Positions 32,802 through 36,431 of a stretch of 36,431 nt of DNA are shown here, piece by piece (position 1 is the first letter of the stretch; every line of letters begins with the position of its first letter). The stretch spans positions 92,544 through 128,974 of the forward strand of contig JAMYWO010000069.1 in the NCBI GenBank assembly GCA_024220525.1. The letters are read 5' to 3'. Below the pieces are notes generated by a model. It ran no database searches, was not told the DNA's origin, and saw only the letters and a program-made list of their open reading frames with translations. The DNA comes from Cochliopodium minus. Its lineage: Eukaryota > Discosea > Himatismenida > Cochliopodiidae. The position numbers and the translations under genes are program-made.

Positions 32802-32981
32802 AATCTCAATAGAGCACAATACTTAATTCCGACTTCGAGTTGGAAAGGAATATATGATGATTACGAATTCATGGTGTTTGCAATGAATACCTTTGGAGGT
32901 ATTGGCATACAAGGAAATCGTGTAATTGGGAGAATGGCAACGGGATTGGGAAATGTCCTGAATATTTCAGGAAAGGAAGCT
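32802..32981 (+). mobile_element. Retroelement-like ORF fragment (possible LINE), cut at the N
   Basis: An open frame of 60 codons reads into the single N without a stop. Its core (FMVFAMNTFGGIGIQGNRVI, then GRMATGLGNVLNISG) resembles, from memory, the conserved segment found C-terminal to the reverse-transcriptase domain in many eukaryotic retroelement proteins (pattern F-x-P-F-A-x-E-T-x-G-G-x-G, then an I-x-x-x-A helix). Codons are less A/T-biased than in neighbouring exons (CCG, TCG, GGC, ACG). I cannot tell the family. LINE is only the likeliest guess, and a host exon is possible. The frame is open only from 32802, and a tentative splice acceptor precedes 32811. Confidence 0.35.
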
Positions 32982-32982
32982 N
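32982..32982. other. Ambiguous base N, probable assembly join
   Basis: This is the only non-ACGT base in the window. An open frame on the plus strand runs into it from the left. On its right, the minus-strand kinase gene loses homology here, at an apparent GTAA splice donor. Both observations fit a gap or mis-join better than a simple sequencing ambiguity. Confidence 0.6.
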
Positions 32983-35900
32983 TTACTTCCATATGTTGAT
33001 TCTTCTCTCAACTTTTGCTTCTTTGAATTCCAACTTTCGGTGAAAGGCCAACAATTATCAATCATTTCTTCCTCACTATTATAATAAGAGGAGGAAGTCT
33101 TTAAAGATCCTTCCAAATTCAATTTTGGAATTTCTAATTTAGAATTTATTAGAGGTACATCTTCTTTATTGGGATCGTAGTGTTTCCAAAACTCTGTGAA
33201 AGCGTTTTCCAATGAACCTGCTTCATCAATAATCGATTCACAATCTTCAAGTGATTTTTCACTGGTTGCAACCTTTTTTGAAAAAGTTAAATGAATTTAA
33301 AATATTATCTTTTAAAGAAATTCCATTAATAAAAACTAAAGTAAGAATGTTTAAAAACTTTTTAAAAAAAAAAAACAGAAGAAATAATGTTAAAAAATGA
33401 TTTAATGTATTTTAATTTTCATAATAAATTTAAATCAAAAAATAAAAAAAGAAATCAGAGTAATAATTTTAAAAAAAAATAATCATTCATAAAAATAAAA
33501 AAATCAATTAAAAAAATTATAAATGAAATCGATACCTCAAAATACATTAAAACAGGTTTGGTCGCTGTGTTGAAAATGTTCACATTCTCTGTCATTATGT
33601 TTATGACAATATGGAATTTGTCTCCGTAGTGCAAAGTTGGCAAGTAAAGCTTTCTCTTGAAGATGATGTTGTTAAGAAAGTGAATACTCTGTTCGACAAC
33701 TTCCTTTCCTTTTTCCCTTGAGTTGAAACCTTTTACAATAAAAATAAAAAATTTGATTAAAATGAAAATAATTATTAAAAAATAATAAAAAATAAATAAA
33801 AAAGAAAATAAAAAATAAAAAATGAAAAATTTGAAATTTGAAATAAAAATAAAACTTGAAATAAAAAATTTGAAATAAAAAATAAATATTAATATTAAAA
33901 ATAAAAGATAAAAAATAAAAAATAAAAAATATAAAATGTTTTACCTAACAACTCTAATTCGTTTACAAATTGATATAGATTCTTGAAATATGAAAGAGGA
34001 TCTTGTTTTGGTTTCCATTTTTTATCTATCAAATCATTCATCTTTTGTAAGTGTGAAAGAGATTTTTTATCTGCAAGATCATCCTCCAAAATCACTTTAA
34101 GTTGGATCTGAAGTTTGAGGGAGAAGTGAAGATCTTTCGTACATTTTTCAGTGAGGAAAAATTCTAAACTTTTTGAAACTTTGTCCTGTGCAAGAAGACA
34201 ACAAAATTGTGGCAAATAATACTCTTTAAAAAAAAATGAAAAATAAAAAATAAAAAAGTAAATAATAAAAAATAAAAAATTTGAAATAAAAAATAAAAAT
34301 AAATAAAAATAAAAATAAAAAATAAAAATAAAAATAAATAAAAATAAAAATTTGAAATAAAAATAAAAATAAAAAAATAAATAAAAATGAAAAATGAAAA
34401 ATTTGAAATAAAAAATTTGAAATAAAAAATTTGAAATAAAAAATCAAAAACAAAAATAAAATTTAAAAAAAATAAAAAAAAAAATATTAAAAACAATTTT
34501 ATTTTTCTTACCAATTTCTGAATTTGATAGATTGACAGTCCAACTGTTGATGAGTCCTTCTGTTGGCCAGTTTGTTTGAGGATTGTAAGATGGGTTTTCG
34601 ATGTATTTTATGAATGAGTCGATCATCTTATACACCACACTATGTTTGTTTTTGTGGTAAATGTTTTCGTTTTGAAACAAAACAACCAATTTAGATCTGA
34701 GTTGCTCTGCTTCTAATTTCGGAAGTTTTGGGAAACTTCCATAAAATTCCGAAATGAAAGCAATTTCTGCAACCAAATGTTCCAAGTTACATCTAGAAAT
34801 GAGCTCCAGTACAATATTTGTTTCACTAACTCCCGCAGACAACATTTGCTTGTAAACATGATGAAGAAGATCAATTTTCTCAGCAGGAGAGTGTTTGGTG
34901 ACGATTGTGTTGAACATCCTAACTGCATCTAACAAGATGAGAGAATCTTCTTCTTGATCTTCTACTGACTCCTCTATGATCTTGTTCTTCTTCCTCCAAA
35001 AATAAAATTCACTGTCTTTCTTTGAACAGATTTCCAAATAGTGAGAGAAAACATTAGAATAGATCAGTGGGAAGACCAGTTTTTGAATCAATACTTTGAT
35101 GGGTATTTCCACCAGCTTTTTGAATTCTTCGTCTTCTCTGTCTAGGCCTAGTTTTATGAAAATCAAACCAAAAACTTTGTCCAACAAACGATATGCCTCA
35201 TCTACAATTACGTTCTGTTGCATTTGTTTATTATTTTCGAGCCAAGGTTTCAACTCTTTAAAAAATGAAAAGAAAAATACACTTAGTTTAATAAAATATT
35301 TAAAAAGTGATAATATTTTCAAAAATAAAACAAGAAATTAAAATAAAATGAAATATGAATAAAAATAACTAAAATAAAGGTAAAATAATGTTAAATATTT
35401 AAAATGAAAATTTTCTTACCTTTTTGGAGTTCTTGACCTATTGGACTGGAAGAATTTAAACAGTTGTTCAGTTGTATTCTATTTCCTTTGAAACGCTCAT
35501 GTGACTTCCATTTTACATTGAATACGTCTCCGTTGTCATAGATGAGAACACCCGATCCAATTTTTCTTCCATGACTCCAATATCCCACATAAGTAACGAG
35601 GTATGTTTCAAGAGTACCTAATCCGTCCATCAAATTGTTTTTCCAATGACCTTTAATTTGTTTTAAAAATAAATTAAAAAATTGAATTTAGAAATTTGAA
35701 ATTTGAAATAAAAAAAATTAAAAAAATTATTACCGTAATAAGTTTCTCCATTTGGGTAATAACACATTCCTTTTCCAGTCCTTATATCTTCGTAAAATTC
35801 TCCGATATAGCACTCTCCGTCGGATTTTAGTTCTATTGCTTTGTTTCCGTGGCGCTGTATGGTAGGGATTCCATCCTTCAATATTCCCTTGACACTTCCA

Positions 35901-36414
35901 ATATAGGTATTTCCTTCTGGAGTAGAAACAGTACCAATACCAATTGGCAATCCTAATTAAAAAATAAAAAATAAAAAAGTAAAAATAAAATAAATAAAAA
36001 ATAATAAAATAAAAAAATAATAAACAATAAAAAAACAGAAAAATAAAAATAAAAAATAAAAAAAATTCACCATCTTTCCAATCTCCTGAAAATTCATTCT
36101 GATCTTCATATCTTATTTTTGCTCTTCCATTAACTTGATCTTCTGACCAGTTTCCTATCAATGTGTACTTTTCTCCACGTAGACACCCTGTGCCGGATCT
36201 CACTCCCATCATGAGATCACCTTCGTAAGCCTCCATTTTGTTATCGTTGTTTCTGTATTGGTACCATCTGTATCTAGGATCTGGCATTTTTTGAACGATC
36301 TCATCAATTTTACATAGAAAGGGAAATTCACTTTGGATGCTGAAAGTACATACTGGGGTAATGAGATCCCAATAAGCCAACTGTTTTCCCTTTCTCCTTT
36401 CTGTTGTTTCAGAT
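32983..36414 (-). CDS. MORN-VPS9-phosphatidylinositol 4-kinase fusion, partial at both ends
   Basis: Seven exons (36414-36071, 35952-35734, 35650-35420, 35255-34512, 34223-33945, 33729-33536, 33272-32987) read in one continuous phase for about 767 residues. The first visible exon starts in mid-codon, so the N-terminus lies beyond the right edge. Its MORN-like units include YEGDLMMGVRSGTG, LIGNWSEDQVNG, YIGEFYEDIRTGKG and HWKNNLMDGLG. The next part resembles a VPS9 Rab5-GEF domain (HSPAEKIDLLHHVYKQML, LEHLVAEIAFISEFYG). Then comes a type III beta PI4-kinase helical region (NSEIEYYLPQFCCLL, EKCTKDLHFSLKLQ) and the pre-kinase segment KRKLYLPTLHYGDKFH with KPVLMYFEV. The last residues KLREESTYG match the position just before the kinase N-lobe (R-I-R-E-G-S-P-Y-G-H in human PI4KB). 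The kinase domain itself is missing after the N at 32982. Confidence 0.8.
33730..33944 (-). repeat. T-rich low-complexity intron of the MORN-VPS9-PI4K gene
   Basis: On the coding strand this intron is made of TTTTTATTTT runs with interspersed TTTCAAATTT units. The same unit dominates the next intron upstream. Confidence 0.85.
34224..34511 (-). repeat. Long T-rich intron with TTTCAAATTTTTTAT units
   Basis: This intron of about 288 nt is nearly pure (on the plus strand) AAATAAAAAT plus several copies of AAATTTGAAATAAAA. It lies between the VPS9 exon and the PI4K helical exon. The direct repeats look like replication-slippage products. Confidence 0.88.
35953..36070 (-). repeat. T-rich low-complexity intron between MORN exons
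   Basis: On the plus strand the sequence is AAATAAAA-type repeats. On the coding strand it is T-rich and ends TTAATTAG. There is no other content. Confidence 0.8.
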
Positions 36415-36431
36415 CTTTAAAAATTAAAAAA

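Noticed and set aside
32982-32982. Treating N as a simple ambiguous base in a continuous gene
   Set aside because: No base choice restores the kinase domain on the minus strand, and the sequence beyond it has different content.
33730-34511. Satellite or centromere-like repeat
   Set aside because: The repeats are confined to introns bounded by splice sites and do not extend into exons or gaps.
34164-34514. Phe/Ile-rich open frame on the minus strand
   Set aside because: It is translation of a T-rich intron of the MORN-VPS9-PI4K gene, with splice sites at both ends.
32983-36414. Reading this region as two genes, an alsin-like MORN-VPS9 protein and a separate PI4-kinase
   Set aside because: The exon ending in NSEI already contains PI4K-type sequence and joins in phase to EYYLPQF. 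No stop or new start lies between. Kept open until cDNA is seen.

Overview
This is a compact, strongly AT-rich nuclear segment from a microbial eukaryote. The genes are split by many short spliceosomal introns, most about 50-180 nt, with T-rich sense strands. Intergenic gaps are tiny, often 50-200 bp. TAA, TAG and TGA all act as stops, so the genetic code looks standard. The gene set includes mitochondrial leucine breakdown, lysosomal hydrolases, a FAD2-type desaturase, and ankyrin, RCC1 and LRR proteins. This suggests an aerobic free-living protist, perhaps an amoebozoan or heterolobosean. The sequence alone does not settle the lineage. I saw no tRNA, rRNA, CRISPR or bacterial-type operon.

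Left part, all on the minus strand (1-18423): an OTU-fold protein whose catalytic Cys is replaced; tripeptidyl-peptidase 1 (14 exons, two of 17 nt); a 14-ankyrin-repeat protein; a CCR4/Angel-like EEP nuclease; a full Aquarius (intron-binding spliceosomal helicase) with an H1-like tail; a membrane-anchored histidine acid phosphatase; a secreted, possibly ependymin-like protein; the ribosome-biogenesis factor BRX1; and an unrecognised 473-residue helical protein.

Middle part, mostly plus strand (18753-32404): mitochondrial 3-methylcrotonyl-CoA carboxylase beta subunit; a PARP6/8-like ADP-ribosyltransferase with two UBA domains; a LACTB-like serine hydrolase; an LRR protein with a GC-AG intron; a delta-12-type desaturase (minus strand); an RCC1-repeat protein; and a type II membrane FkbM-family methyltransferase.

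Right part (32802-36431): a retroelement-like ORF fragment runs into a single N at 32982. On the other side of that N, on the minus strand, lies a long gene joining MORN repeats, a VPS9-like Rab5-GEF domain and the helical part of a type III beta phosphatidylinositol 4-kinase. It stops just before the kinase domain. I read the N as an assembly join.

The genes do not form one pathway. The most interesting signals are the MORN-VPS9-PI4K fusion, a short C-terminal module shared by the ankyrin and RCC1 proteins, the non-catalytic OTU protein, the PARP6/8-like architecture, and unusual splice signals (frequent AAG acceptors, micro-exons, one GC-AG intron). Intron models were built by hand from reading-frame phase and family alignment from memory. 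Nothing was searched.
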